27,390 bases of DNA from an uncultured Paracoccaceae bacterium (GTDB lineage: Bacteria; Pseudomonadota; Alphaproteobacteria; Rhodobacterales; Rhodobacteraceae): positions 1 to 27,390 of the forward strand of contig CALHST010000004.1 of assembly GCA_938038825.1 (NCBI GenBank), in the 5' to 3' direction. Made by a program: the position numbers and the translations under genes. The notes under the pieces are model-generated. The model was not told the DNA's origin. It ran no database searches and saw only the letters and a program-made list of their open reading frames with translations. The first letter of the stretch is position 1; each line of letters begins with the position of its first letter. Shown here in pieces: positions 1 through 8,124 of the stretch.

Positions 1-965
1 CCGCGCATTTCAATGAATTGCTTCACCCGCGCTTCCGGGAAAATGGTCGTCAAATGATCCGCCCAGTCCGACAGCGTCGGGGTTTCGCCGGGCAAAGCAG
101 GCAGTTTGCCATCCAGGAAATCACGGAACGACATGCCCAGCGCATCCACGTAATCCCCATCACGATAGACAAAATACATCGGCACATCGAGCGCATAATC
201 CACCCATGCGTCAAACCCAAAACCTTCGTCAAACACAAACGGCAATGTCCCCGTGCGCGCAGCATCCAGATGCTGCCAAACCTTGCCACGCCACGATTTA
301 TGGCCGTTCAACTTGCCTTCAAAGAACGGGGAATTGCCAAACAGCGCATTCGCCACGGGCTGCAACGCCAAGGCCACGCGCATCTTTTTGACCATGTCCG
401 CCTCGGACGAGAAATCCAGATTAACCTGAACTGTACACGTCCGGCGCATCATATCGCGCCCCATAGTGCCAACTTTTCCCATATAGGAATCCATCAGCTT
501 GTAACGCCCCTTGGGCATCATCGGCATCTCGTCATGCGCCCAATGTGGAGCCGCACCAAGACCAATAAAGCCAACACCCACCTTGTCCGCGATGTCTTTT
601 ACATCCGCGAGGTGTTCGTTCACCTCGTCACAAGTCTGATGAATTGTCTCTAGCGGAGCCCCCGACAATTCCAACTGACCACCCGGCTCCAGCGAGATAT
701 TCGCGCCATCCTTGGTCAAGCCGATCAAATTGCCGCCTTCAACCAACGGCGCCCAATCTTTCCCATCCCGCAGGCCTTCAAGGACCATCGAAATCGACCG
801 TTCACCCTCAAATGGCAAAGGCATCAGCGTGTCTTTGCAATAACCGAACTTTTCATGCTCAGTCCCAATGCGCCACTTTTCTTTGGGTTTGCACCCATCT
901 TCCAGATAGCCTGCAAGTTGATCAAAGCTTTCGATCGGGCCGCCGCCAGATTGAGGAATCGACAT
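1..965 (-). CDS. gshA: Glutamate-cysteine ligase, plant/alphaproteobacterial type (partial, C-terminus missing)
   Basis: Cytosolic enzyme of the first step of glutathione synthesis, the ATP-dependent joining of L-glutamate and L-cysteine. Only the first 321 residues lie in the window; the family is usually about 450 residues, so the gene runs off the left edge. The product starts MSIPQSGGGP. It shows the GCS2-type motif GTEHEKFG at residues 34-41 and the ISLEPGGQLELSG signature at about 90-102, which contains active-site acidic residues in this family. The ATG at 965 is preceded by GGAG at a sensible distance. The gene is last in the operon rsmE-GNAT-GNAT-membrane protein-gshA, 59 bp after the previous stop. 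From memory, rsmE and gshA are direct neighbours in many Rhodobacterales, so the three genes between them here look like an insertion. Family assignment is confident. Confidence 0.93.
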   Translation of the reverse strand, partial: MSIPQSGGGPIESFDQLAGYLEDGCKPKEKWRIGTEHEKFGYCKDTLMPLPFEGERSISMVLEGLRDGKDWAPLVEGGNLIGLTKDGANISLEPGGQLELSGAPLETIHQTCDEVNEHLADVKDIADKVGVGFIGLGAAPHWAHDEMPMMPKGRYKLMDSYMGKVGTMGRDMMRRTCTVQVNLDFSSEADMVKKMRVALALQPVANALFGNSPFFEGKLNGHKSWRGKVWQHLDAARTGTLPFVFDEGFGFDAWVDYALDVPMYFVYRDGDYVDALGMSFRDFLDGKLPALPGETPTLSDWADHLTTIFPEARVKQFIEMR

Positions 966-1024
966 CGCTAAGTTCTCCGGATCTTCGATTTAAGTGTTTT
1001 GGATGGTCGGATTTTACAGGAGTG

Positions 1025-1552
1025 TCAATGCAACCTGTCGTCGATTGAGCGCACAGGAGATCTGCTCCAGATCACAGTGTCGTGCGCCGTGTCTTGGTTC
1101 AAGACACCCAGCATTCGTTCAGTGCGCAATCCCGGCAACGTGGCAAACGCATCAAACAAGGCGTCTGTGCCATCCGCGTTTATGGGAATATAGACTGTTT
1201 CCTTGCCAGCCGTCAGCCGCCAATGCGCCGTAACACCTGTGCGCAAAAGCGCCAATTCAGTCATATCGCGCAATGCAACTGCGCCTCCGGTCATAGGACC
1301 AAAATAGATCACCTGACCTTCGTCCACATCAACCGAGCCAACCCCACCGGTATCGCCGCGAAATCGCGTCCGTTGCGCCCCGATGACACACAACCCCAAC
1401 CCCACACACACCGCCAGGATGCCAACCAATGCCACCAAGCCACCGGGGCCAAGGATCCCCCAAAGCCCCAAGACAACCAGCAAAGCACCCGCAAGCACTT
1501 CGCGCCAACGCCACAAGGCAGCTTGGACTTCGGGACGGATAAACTGGGTCAT
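1025..1552 (-). CDS. Small membrane protein with a possible PH-like cytoplasmic domain, function unknown
   Basis: I do not recognise a named family. The 175-residue product has a basic or aromatic N-terminus (RPEVQAALWRWREV) and one strongly hydrophobic stretch at about residues 19-60, which would form a two-helix membrane hairpin. A soluble tail of about 110 residues follows, with alternating strand-like segments such as GQVIYFGP and KETVYIPI. That layout resembles small bacterial PH-like domain proteins, but this is only an impression. The ATG overlaps the stop of the upstream GNAT gene by 4 bases (ATGA), so translation is probably coupled. The gene sits between the GNAT pair and gshA. It could be a quality-control or signalling protein, but nothing in the sequence identifies a role. 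Confidence 0.75.
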   Translation of the reverse strand: MTQFIRPEVQAALWRWREVLAGALLVVLGLWGILGPGGLVALVGILAVCVGLGLCVIGAQRTRFRGDTGGVGSVDVDEGQVIYFGPMTGGAVALRDMTELALLRTGVTAHWRLTAGKETVYIPINADGTDALFDAFATLPGLRTERMLGVLNQDTAHDTVIWSRSPVRSIDDRLH

Positions 1553-2430
1553 AGCGTGTCAATCATGCGCGGGGTGTCTAACAAGTTAATGCGATACGAT
1601 CCTATGCGGCGAAAGCCAATGCCTTCGTAAGCACGCGCAGCCGTTGGGTTTGCCGCAAACAGAACGGCACGCGTCACACCGGCCATCTGTGCCTCTTGCA
1701 AATGCAAGGCCACGATTTGGCCTGCAAACCCTTGGCCACGGTGTGCACGATCCACAAAAACGCCCCCCACTTGTACAATATCCGGCAAGCACGCATTGAA
1801 CGCTGTCATCGCGACTGGCATGCCGTCTTGTTCCAGAATGCGCACACGTTCCCCGTTGATGGCATCCTGCGTGGACTGAATCGCGCGGTGTTTCACACCG
1901 TCCGAGATTTCTGGCGACAAGCCTGCATCCAACTCGTACTGGGTGAACCACGTTTCCAACACTGCACGATCTGCTGAATCAGCCGGGCGCACGATCTGCG
2001 CAGGGTCTGACGCAACGTCCAACGCATCAAGATCCAAAGAATACAGCGGATCATCTGCCGCAACCTTCCACGGGCCCGCCTCCAGACCCAAAGCCTGCAC
2101 GGCAATGGGCACTTGGTCCGCATGGCCCGTGATCCCGGCAAGCGAGACCCCATGTAAGGCCTGCGCCCAGGCAACCGCCGCCTCTTTGCAAAGATCCGGC
2201 ATTTGGCACATGGCATAGCCTTTGCGCGTGCGTCCAAACACGGCCGCAATGGCTCCGTCACGCTTCCACATATGATACTGCGTAGCATTCGGGTGATCGG
2301 ATGGGCCCAAACCGCAGGTTGCCAAATTACCCCGCAAAAACATCGACGTCTCGCAATGCTGTGCCAAAAACCGATCCAACGCGGCTTCGTCGCCCGGTTT
2401 GGCCACCTGCAACATCGTATGTATCTCCAA
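1549..2430 (-). CDS. GNAT-family N-acetyltransferase (first of two tandem paralogues)
   Basis: Predicted acyltransferase of 293 residues that would transfer an acetyl group from acetyl-CoA to an unknown amine. The C-terminal half (about 146-293) carries a clear GNAT fold signature. The strand VGGVFVDRAHRG leads into the acetyl-CoA pyrophosphate-binding motif RGQGFA at 231-236, followed by the NPTAARAYEGIGFRRIG motif typical of the family C-terminus. The N-terminal half is a second, more divergent domain with FLRGNLATCGLGPSDHPN. This half aligns with the neighbouring GNAT gene (FLKGHLLSHGMSLTDHPD), so the two genes are duplicates. The stop of the upstream paralogue is 8 bp away and this stop overlaps the next start, so all belong to the rsmE-gshA operon. 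The substrate is unknown. Confidence 0.88.
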   Translation of the reverse strand: MEIHTMLQVAKPGDEAALDRFLAQHCETSMFLRGNLATCGLGPSDHPNATQYHMWKRDGAIAAVFGRTRKGYAMCQMPDLCKEAAVAWAQALHGVSLAGITGHADQVPIAVQALGLEAGPWKVAADDPLYSLDLDALDVASDPAQIVRPADSADRAVLETWFTQYELDAGLSPEISDGVKHRAIQSTQDAINGERVRILEQDGMPVAMTAFNACLPDIVQVGGVFVDRAHRGQGFAGQIVALHLQEAQMAGVTRAVLFAANPTAARAYEGIGFRRIGSYRINLLDTPRMIDTL

Positions 2431-2438
2431 CAGCGCTT

Positions 2439-3275
2439 TTATGCGGACACAACCAAAGGGGCATCCAAGGTCACATGCAAATAATCAGCAAGCACTTGGA
2501 ATCCAAGACTTTGATAACAACGCGTTGCGGCGGGCCCGGACGAGGATAACAAAGCCCCCGTCACGCGCATCTGATTACGAAGCTGTTGCAAATGCAACCC
2601 AACAGCGATGCGTGCACACTGCTGGCCCCGCATGTCTGGTGGCACATAGACATCCGCGATTTGCGCAATGTCGTCGCTGCGCGCACTAAGATTTGTCAGC
2701 GCGGCCGGAAAGCCACCTTTGACCAAAAGCTGCGCGTTCTGTCCGTTAAAGATGCGTAGGACCATATCGTCAGGCGACGTGATACCCCCTGTGTCGTCGC
2801 AATATCCCTTGCACCATTGTGCCAGCAGTTCCAAATCTCCCGGCTGAACAGGGCGCAGAAAGGCATCCTTGAAGGTCGGCAGACGAAGCTGGTTCAGATC
2901 CAAATACATCAGTGGTTCGTGTTGTCCTGTATGCAAGGGAATTCCTGACCGCGACAGCCCAGCAATGACGCCACGAACATGGTCTGGCTGCCCAATCAAT
3001 CGGCGAATGACATGGCCCGAAAGGCACCCTTTTGCCACATCGATGGTTGGTTCAAACGGCTTGTTGGCATGCAACATCAACGTCCCGCTGCGCGTCAGCC
3101 CGATGACAGCATGCGCATGAACACCCCAAAAACAAATGCTGTCTGGGTGATCGGTCAGGGACATCCCATGTGACAATAAATGCCCCTTCAGAAACAGGGT
3201 GCTTTGCCAATTTTCGTCTAGAAACTGGTGTAGCCACGCGGCGTCATGCGCCCCTAGGCGCCGCCACCCTGCCAA
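2439..3275 (-). CDS. Divergent GNAT-family acetyltransferase paralogue with a degenerate acetyl-CoA motif
   Basis: This is a 278-residue paralogue of the GNAT protein just downstream. It has the same order of parts: an N-terminal domain with STLFLKGHLLSHGMSLTDHP, a middle segment PLMYLDLNQL matching PLYSLDLDAL, and a C-terminal GNAT-like domain ending in ATRCYQSLGFQVLADY. The acetyl-CoA motif reads RGQQCA at 216-221, against RGQGFA in the paralogue, so the central conserved glycine is replaced by glutamine. I chose the TTG at 3275 as start. It overlaps the rsmE stop by 22 bases and is where similarity to the paralogue begins. The open frame extends upstream to an ATG at 3437, but that stretch lies inside rsmE and has no paralogue counterpart. 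It may be a catalytically weakened or non-enzymatic copy. Confidence 0.8.
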   Translation of the reverse strand: MAGWRRLGAHDAAWLHQFLDENWQSTLFLKGHLLSHGMSLTDHPDSICFWGVHAHAVIGLTRSGTLMLHANKPFEPTIDVAKGCLSGHVIRRLIGQPDHVRGVIAGLSRSGIPLHTGQHEPLMYLDLNQLRLPTFKDAFLRPVQPGDLELLAQWCKGYCDDTGGITSPDDMVLRIFNGQNAQLLVKGGFPAALTNLSARSDDIAQIADVYVPPDMRGQQCARIAVGLHLQQLRNQMRVTGALLSSSGPAATRCYQSLGFQVLADYLHVTLDAPLVVSA

Positions 3276-3985
3276 TCGCCGATGCTGTGTTGCCACAGCG
3301 TCATGGCGGCCACTGCGGCTGTGTCTGCTCGCAAGATCCGCGGCCCAAGCGCGATTGGCACCACTTGCGGCATCTTCAACAATGTCTCGCGTTCCCACGA
3401 CGAAAACCCACCCTCTGGTCCAATCAGGATCGCCCAAGGGCCCGGCGCGCCGATCAGCGCGTCAAGCGTCCCAGCCCGCGATTCATCCGCAAACAGGATG
3501 CGCCGGTCAGGATCCCAATCCGCCAATAGCCGATCAAGTCGCCCAGCCGCTTGCACCTGCGGCACATAGGTTGCGCCGCATTGTTCCGCCGCCTCAAGGG
3601 CATGCGCTTGCAAACGGTCCTGACGGACCCGTTCGGAATTGGTGTATTCTGTAATCACAGGCGCGATTGCGCGCGCCCCCATCTCCACGGCTTTTTCTAC
3701 AATGAAATCTGTTCGCGCTTTCTTAATGGGCGCGAACAGCAGCCATAAATCCGGTGGCATCCTTAATGGCGCGGTAAGCTTGGTGCAGAGCAGAATGCCC
3801 TTGCGCTTGCCCGCCTCGACGACTTCCGCCTGCCATTCCCCATCGCGACCATTGAACAGGGACACATACGCCCCCACCTGTTGACGCATAACACCAAACA
3901 GATAGTGCGCTTGGTCCCGCGACAGCAGGACCGATTGCCCTTCTCCCAGCGGCGTGTCTACATACAGTCGGATCTTTTCGCTCAT
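3254..3985 (-). CDS. rsmE: 16S rRNA (uracil1498-N3)-methyltransferase
   Basis: SAM-dependent SPOUT methyltransferase that methylates U1498 (E. coli numbering) in the decoding region of 16S rRNA. The product of 243 residues has the usual family length. An N-terminal PUA-like segment contains LSRDQAHYLFGVMRQQ at about 21-36. The C-terminal trefoil-knot SAM site has LIGPEGGF at 187-194 and LGPRILRADTA at 213-223, both diagnostic. The ATG at 3985 lies 13 bp from the start of the divergent ubiA gene, so the two probably share a compact promoter region. It is the first gene of the minus-strand operon leading to gshA. Identification is secure. Confidence 0.95.
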   Translation of the reverse strand: MSEKIRLYVDTPLGEGQSVLLSRDQAHYLFGVMRQQVGAYVSLFNGRDGEWQAEVVEAGKRKGILLCTKLTAPLRMPPDLWLLFAPIKKARTDFIVEKAVEMGARAIAPVITEYTNSERVRQDRLQAHALEAAEQCGATYVPQVQAAGRLDRLLADWDPDRRILFADESRAGTLDALIGAPGPWAILIGPEGGFSSWERETLLKMPQVVPIALGPRILRADTAAVAAMTLWQHSIGDWQGGGA

Positions 3986-3998
3986 GAGGCCAATCCAT

Positions 3999-4961
3999 AT
4001 GCAAGACAGCCCCGCAACACCAGAGGGTCAAGTGGCCGACGCAGTCTCTGGCAACTGGGTCGACACAACCGCGCCCGCGTGGAGCCGCCCGTATCTGCGC
4101 CTGTCACGCGCAGATCGCCCGATTGGAACATGGTTGCTGCTGATCCCCTGCTGGTGGGGCCTGACGCTGTCGATGCTGAATTCCGGCAATGCCAGCTGGT
4201 ATGACGCGTGGATTGCCCTTGGGTGTGCGATTGGGGCCTTTTTGATGCGCGGTGCCGGGTGCACATGGAACGATATCACTGATCGCAAATTTGACGGTCA
4301 GGTAGAACGCACCCGATCCCGACCAATTCCGTCGGGCCAAGTCAGCGTCAAAGGTGCCCTTATCTGGATGGCCATGCAGGCGCTGATCTCTTTTGCGATT
4401 CTGCTGACCTTTCCCCCCATGGCCATTGTCTTGGGCGTGATTTCGCTGGTTCCCGTATGCGTTTATCCTTTCGCCAAACGCTTCACATGGTGGCCCCAGG
4501 TCTTTCTTGGCCTTGCCTTCAACTGGGGCGCACTACTTGCGTGGACAGCCCATTCCGGTGCCCTCGAAGCGCCCGCAATTGTGCTCTATATGTCTGGCAT
4601 CGCGTGGACCCTGTTCTATGACACCATCTATGCCCACCAAGACACAGAAGACGACGCCCTGATCGGAATCAAATCCACCGCGCGCCTTTTCGGTGACAAG
4701 ACGCCAAAATGGATGGTCCGCTTTCTGGTCGCGACAACGGGACTTATGCTGATTGCGGGAATCACCGCTGTTTTGGACTCTGTTTCCGTCATCGCCTTGG
4801 CCCTTGTCTGCGCGGGGCCTTGGGCCATGGGATGGCATATGATGTGGCAACTGCGCGGGTTGGACCTTGAGGATAATGGCAAATTGTTGCAATTGTTTCG
4901 CGCAAACCGCGACACAGGCATGATCCCGCTTCTTTTCTTCCTTGTCGCTTTGGCCCTATAA
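3999..4961 (+). CDS. ubiA: 4-hydroxybenzoate polyprenyltransferase
   Basis: Integral inner-membrane enzyme that attaches the polyprenyl tail to 4-hydroxybenzoate in ubiquinone synthesis. The product has 320 residues with many hydrophobic helices. Both Asp-rich Mg-diphosphate motifs are present: NDITDRKFD at 91-99 and the second loop YDTIYAHQDTEDD at about 207-219. RSRPIPSG, which follows the first motif, is also typical. The frame is open upstream to an ATG at 3954, but that would overlap divergent rsmE. I chose the ATG at 3999 because a GAGG ribosome-binding site lies at 3986-3989. The first 25 or so residues are poorly conserved and hydrophilic, so the ATG at 3984 cannot be excluded. It is divergently paired with rsmE. 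Confidence 0.94.
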   Translation: MQDSPATPEGQVADAVSGNWVDTTAPAWSRPYLRLSRADRPIGTWLLLIPCWWGLTLSMLNSGNASWYDAWIALGCAIGAFLMRGAGCTWNDITDRKFDGQVERTRSRPIPSGQVSVKGALIWMAMQALISFAILLTFPPMAIVLGVISLVPVCVYPFAKRFTWWPQVFLGLAFNWGALLAWTAHSGALEAPAIVLYMSGIAWTLFYDTIYAHQDTEDDALIGIKSTARLFGDKTPKWMVRFLVATTGLMLIAGITAVLDSVSVIALALVCAGPWAMGWHMMWQLRGLDLEDNGKLLQLFRANRDTGMIPLLFFLVALAL

Positions 4962-5027
4962 CTGCTCTAAATGACCCCTGTCGCGTAACACGTATCTTGC
5001 ATCTAGGACGGAACCTTTCTTAACCCC

Positions 5028-6926
5028 ATGCGTTTGTCCTCACTCTTTCCGAAACTCGCAGCCTTTGGCATTGCTGGCGTTGTATCCCTTTTCGTGGCGA
5101 ACTCTTCCGTGACCCTGATTGAAGAGCGTTCTGAAATTGGCGTGCGCAACGTCTTGGATGATCGTGGCCTTACATGGGCTGAAGTTTCCGCAGATGGTTT
5201 GCAAGTCGAACTGGCTGGCGAAGCCCCAACCGAAGCCCTGCGCTTTCAGGCCCTGACAGCGGCTGGATCCATGGTCGACGCCGCGCGCGTGATCGACACA
5301 ATGCAAGTCAAAGCCCAAGCTGACATTGCCCCCCCAAGGTTTTCCGCTGAGATCCTGCGCAACGACGCGGGTATTTCTGTAATCGGCCTTGTGCCTTTGG
5401 AAAGCGACCGTGATGCCCTTGATGCCCGGTTCTCACAATTGGCGGGCGACTTGGAATTCGCGGATTTTCTGGAAACCGCTGATTATCCCATGCCCAATGG
5501 ATGGGAAGATGCCCTCAGCTTTGCCATGGCCTCGCTTGGGGAATTGCCCCGGGCCAAGGTCTCGGTCGAAGCGGGCCGCGTGCGCATTACCGCGATGGCA
5601 GACAGCCCCGAAGAAAAAGTAGAGCTGGAACGTGTTCTCAATCGAACAGCGCCACCCGGCTTAAACGTATCACTAGACATCACCGCACCCCGCCCCGTTT
5701 TGACCCCGTTCACCCTGCGATATTTGCAGGACAGTGACGGGATCCGATTCGACGCTTGCTCTGCCGATACAAACGAAGCCCGTGAACGCATTATCCAAGT
5801 GGCGCGTGACGCTGGTATGGAAGCCTCCGGCACCTGCATCGTGGGCATGGGCGTTCCCACCCCCCGCTGGGCCGAAGCTGTAGAGCTTGCCATCACGGCG
5901 GTACATGACCTTGGCGGTGGCGCTGTGACATTTTCAGATGCTGATGTCGCCCTGTTGGCACATCAAGGCACAGAACAGACCCTTTTTGACAGCGTCGTTG
6001 GGGATCTGGAAAACGACTTACCAGACGTCTTTGCTCTCACTGCTGTGCTGCCCAAACCTGAAACGCCCGACCAAGGCCCCTCGGAATTTGTTGCCACGCT
6101 CAGCCCCGAAGGTCTGGTGCAATTGCGCGGACGCATGGCAGATGCGGCAACCCGGGACTTGGCCACCTCTTACGCTAAATCTTTGTTTGGCTCCTCGACA
6201 GTGCGCAACAGCGCCCGCATCGCAGACGGGCTACCCCAAATCTGGTCCACACGCGTTCTGACTGGGCTTGAAGCACTTGGAAATCTGTCCAACGGCGCTG
6301 TCATTGTCACCCCTGATACCATGTCCATCTCGGGTAACACGGGCGACCAGCAAGCCAATGCCAAAATCGCACAACTTTTGGCATCCAAACTTGGCGAAGC
6401 CCAACAGTTTGACATTCGCGTCACCTATCAGAAAAAGCTGGACCCCGTGGCAGGTCTGCCAACACCTGATGAATGCGAAGCCGAAATCAGCAACATCATT
6501 GCCGCGCGCAAGATCAGCTTTGAACCCTCCAGCGCCACGATCGACGAATCTGCCCTTGGCACCATGAACGACATCGCCGACATCCTGAAACGTTGCGGCG
6601 AGTTGAAACTGGAAATTCAAGGCCATACCGACAGTCAGGGCCGCGAATCGATGAACTTACAACTCAGCCAAGAACGCGCCGAATCCGTCCTGAACGAACT
6701 GCGTGCGCGCCGCGTCAAAACAGCCCGCTACGAGGCAAAAGGCTATGGCGAAGCCACGCCAATTGCAGACAATAAAACCGAAGATGGACGCGAAGCGAAC
6801 CGCCGGATCGAATTTAAACTCATTCGCCCGGCACCTTTGTCTCCGGAACCTGAATCTACTCTCGACAGCGTCGCAGAACAGGCTACAGAGGGTTCGGAAA
6901 CAGCCGAGGAGACCCCCAGTGAGTAG
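5028..6926 (+). CDS. OmpA-domain envelope protein with an N-terminal membrane segment
   Basis: Predicted peptidoglycan-binding envelope protein of 632 residues. The N-terminus (about 1-32) is one hydrophobic segment and serves either as a signal peptide or as an inner-membrane anchor; I see no clear signal peptidase site. The long middle part (about 35-470) contains repeated segments of alternating strands and helices, such as GLTWAEVSADGLQVELAGEAP and GSMVDAARVIDTMQVKAQ, that recall BON-like periplasmic domains. The C-terminal OmpA-like domain (about 484-597) has ISFEPSSATID, GHTDSQG near 531 and NRRIEF near 590, with the Asp and Arg that bind diaminopimelate. Two cysteines flank the start of this domain. 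The tail is acidic and low-complexity. The stop overlaps the GTG of the next gene by 8 bases, so the two are probably made together. Confidence 0.88.
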   Translation: MRLSSLFPKLAAFGIAGVVSLFVANSSVTLIEERSEIGVRNVLDDRGLTWAEVSADGLQVELAGEAPTEALRFQALTAAGSMVDAARVIDTMQVKAQADIAPPRFSAEILRNDAGISVIGLVPLESDRDALDARFSQLAGDLEFADFLETADYPMPNGWEDALSFAMASLGELPRAKVSVEAGRVRITAMADSPEEKVELERVLNRTAPPGLNVSLDITAPRPVLTPFTLRYLQDSDGIRFDACSADTNEARERIIQVARDAGMEASGTCIVGMGVPTPRWAEAVELAITAVHDLGGGAVTFSDADVALLAHQGTEQTLFDSVVGDLENDLPDVFALTAVLPKPETPDQGPSEFVATLSPEGLVQLRGRMADAATRDLATSYAKSLFGSSTVRNSARIADGLPQIWSTRVLTGLEALGNLSNGAVIVTPDTMSISGNTGDQQANAKIAQLLASKLGEAQQFDIRVTYQKKLDPVAGLPTPDECEAEISNIIAARKISFEPSSATIDESALGTMNDIADILKRCGELKLEIQGHTDSQGRESMNLQLSQERAESVLNELRARRVKTARYEAKGYGEATPIADNKTEDGREANRRIEFKLIRPAPLSPEPESTLDSVAEQATEGSETAEETPSE

Positions 6927-7248
6927 AGCAGAGTTTGTGATTGCGACAGCGGTCATCCTCTTTGTCGCCTTCTGTCTGGGGTGGTTCGCAAATTGGCTGA
7001 TCAGCCGGTTTACACGTGTGTCTGCAGCTGACGTGGGTGAACTTGACCGGATGAGCCAAGAATTGCACGAGGCCGAAGAAACCCGCGATCAGGCAATCAC
7101 CTATTTGCAACAACGCGAGGCCGAACTGACCAATCAGCTGACGCAAACCGAAGCCGAACTGCGCGCTGCCATGGACGGGCTGCGCGATGCCCGCCAAGAG
7201 GCCGAAGAACTGCGGACATGGGTGTCGCAGCACCAAGGCGCAAGCTGA
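6919..7248 (+). CDS. Small single-pass membrane protein with a coiled coil
   Basis: This 109-residue protein of unknown function begins at a GTG at 6919, overlapping the stop of the OmpA-domain gene, with a GAGGA ribosome-binding site a few bases upstream. The longer open frame starting at 6703 lies entirely inside the upstream gene and is not used. Residues 6-30 form one hydrophobic helix (FVIATAVILFVAFCLGWFAN). The rest, about 40-105, is very rich in Glu, Gln, Leu, Ala and Arg with heptad-like spacing (LDRMSQELHEAEETRDQAIT), which predicts a long coiled coil. The translational overlap suggests that it partners with the OmpA-domain protein, for instance as an inner-membrane element of a cell-envelope tether. 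That role is inference. Confidence 0.82.
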   Translation: MSRAEFVIATAVILFVAFCLGWFANWLISRFTRVSAADVGELDRMSQELHEAEETRDQAITYLQQREAELTNQLTQTEAELRAAMDGLRDARQEAEELRTWVSQHQGAS

Positions 7249-7255
7249 CGCCTTG
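7234..7255 (+). terminator. Short inverted repeat at the end of the OmpA/coiled-coil operon
   Basis: The arms CAAGGCG (7234-7240) and CGCCTTG (7249-7255) are perfect complements separated by 8 bases, and they span the TGA stop of the coiled-coil gene. No T-run follows, so an intrinsic terminator is possible but weak. The hairpin could instead stabilise the 3' end of the mRNA. Confidence 0.3.
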
Positions 7256-7563
7256 CGTCGACGTGCGCAGCATTAAGTTCTGACCCGGTTCGCGTCGCAT
7301 TACAGCAAGAATACTGACACAGTATCGATGTGAAACTGCGAGGCGTTTCGCCCGGCTGCCGAGGCATACCGGCACCTCCTAGTGCCGATCTTGCCCGGCA
7401 TACCGCACGGCCGTGTTAGACGTCCTTGTCACCCCACACACGACACATGATATGAACAACTCACGTCAAATCCGAACGATGCCCCAATCATTTCCTCAAC
7501 CACAAGGCGCAGTTTTCTGTTATAACGAGACCATAGTGTTTCGTGTCAGTACCGAGGTTTGCG
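7249..7563. other. Intergenic stretch with no recognisable gene
   Basis: These roughly 315 bases separate the coiled-coil gene from the small secreted protein. I find no convincing reading frame and no tRNA-like fold. A 6-bp perfect hairpin CGGCAC/GTGCCG lies at 7370-7387. The 9-mer GGCATACCG occurs twice, near 7363 and near 7399. A TATAAC sequence at 7521-7526 could be the -10 element for the next gene, but no good -35 precedes it. A small RNA cannot be excluded from sequence alone. Confidence 0.5.
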
Positions 7564-8115
7564 ATGGTTACTCCCCTCATACGATCTATCTGGGCGTCCC
7601 TTTTGATTGCGGGCACTACTCCCGGACAAACAACCGCACAAACATCTGAATTTACTTTGTTTTCGATCTCTGTGGGGGATCTATACACACGCACTGAACC
7701 TCACGAAGCATCCCGTCATAACACCGTCGCTTTGGCCTTCGATCTCTCCCCAAAACGTGATTCTGGCACCCACGAAACGCGGGTGACCGGCGGCTTATTA
7801 TTCGGGCGAAATGACGGAGCATATGCCGCTGACAGCCTCAATAACAGGGCTGTGGACAGCATCTTTTCCCTGACTCAAATTCAAGCAAGAACGCCCTCTG
7901 TCTCGATTGGAATCCAGCACGATATTTCAGACAGTTGGGATCTCATGGCTGCCGTCGGGGCGCGGTTTCCCAACGCGTCTTCCCAGTCGCACGATGATCC
8001 AACAAGCAGCACGACGGATCGAACAAATACCCTGTCACGCACTCAAGACAGTAACCAAATTGGAAAGCGGAATGTGGTTCCATTCCTTTCTGTTGGCGCA
8101 CGCTTTGAATTTTGA
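7564..8115 (+). CDS. Small exported protein, probable outer-membrane beta-barrel
   Basis: I do not recognise a family. The product has 183 residues from the ATG at 7564, which has a GAGG ribosome-binding site at 7554-7557; an upstream in-frame start at 7543 lacks one. Residues 1-27 look like a signal peptide (basic, then hydrophobic, then TTPGQTTAQT). The mature part has alternating strand-like segments (FTLFSISVGDLYT, NTVALAFDLS, TRVTGGLLFG, PSVSIGIQHDI, WDLMAAVGARF, VPFLSVGARFEF). It ends in phenylalanine, as substrates of the BAM assembly machine usually do. The Ser/Thr-rich segment near 145-165 could be a surface loop. With about six or seven strands it is small for a barrel and could be the remnant of a larger one. 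It converges on moaE with a gap of only 9 bases. Confidence 0.65.
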   Translation: MVTPLIRSIWASLLIAGTTPGQTTAQTSEFTLFSISVGDLYTRTEPHEASRHNTVALAFDLSPKRDSGTHETRVTGGLLFGRNDGAYAADSLNNRAVDSIFSLTQIQARTPSVSIGIQHDISDSWDLMAAVGARFPNASSQSHDDPTSSTTDRTNTLSRTQDSNQIGKRNVVPFLSVGARFEF

Positions 8116-8124
8116 GTCGAAAGC

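Noticed and set aside
3276..3437. N-terminal extension of the upstream GNAT gene to an ATG at 3437.
   Set aside because: The extension lies inside rsmE, has no similarity to the paralogue and is Arg/His/Ala-rich. The TTG at 3275 fits the alignment better.
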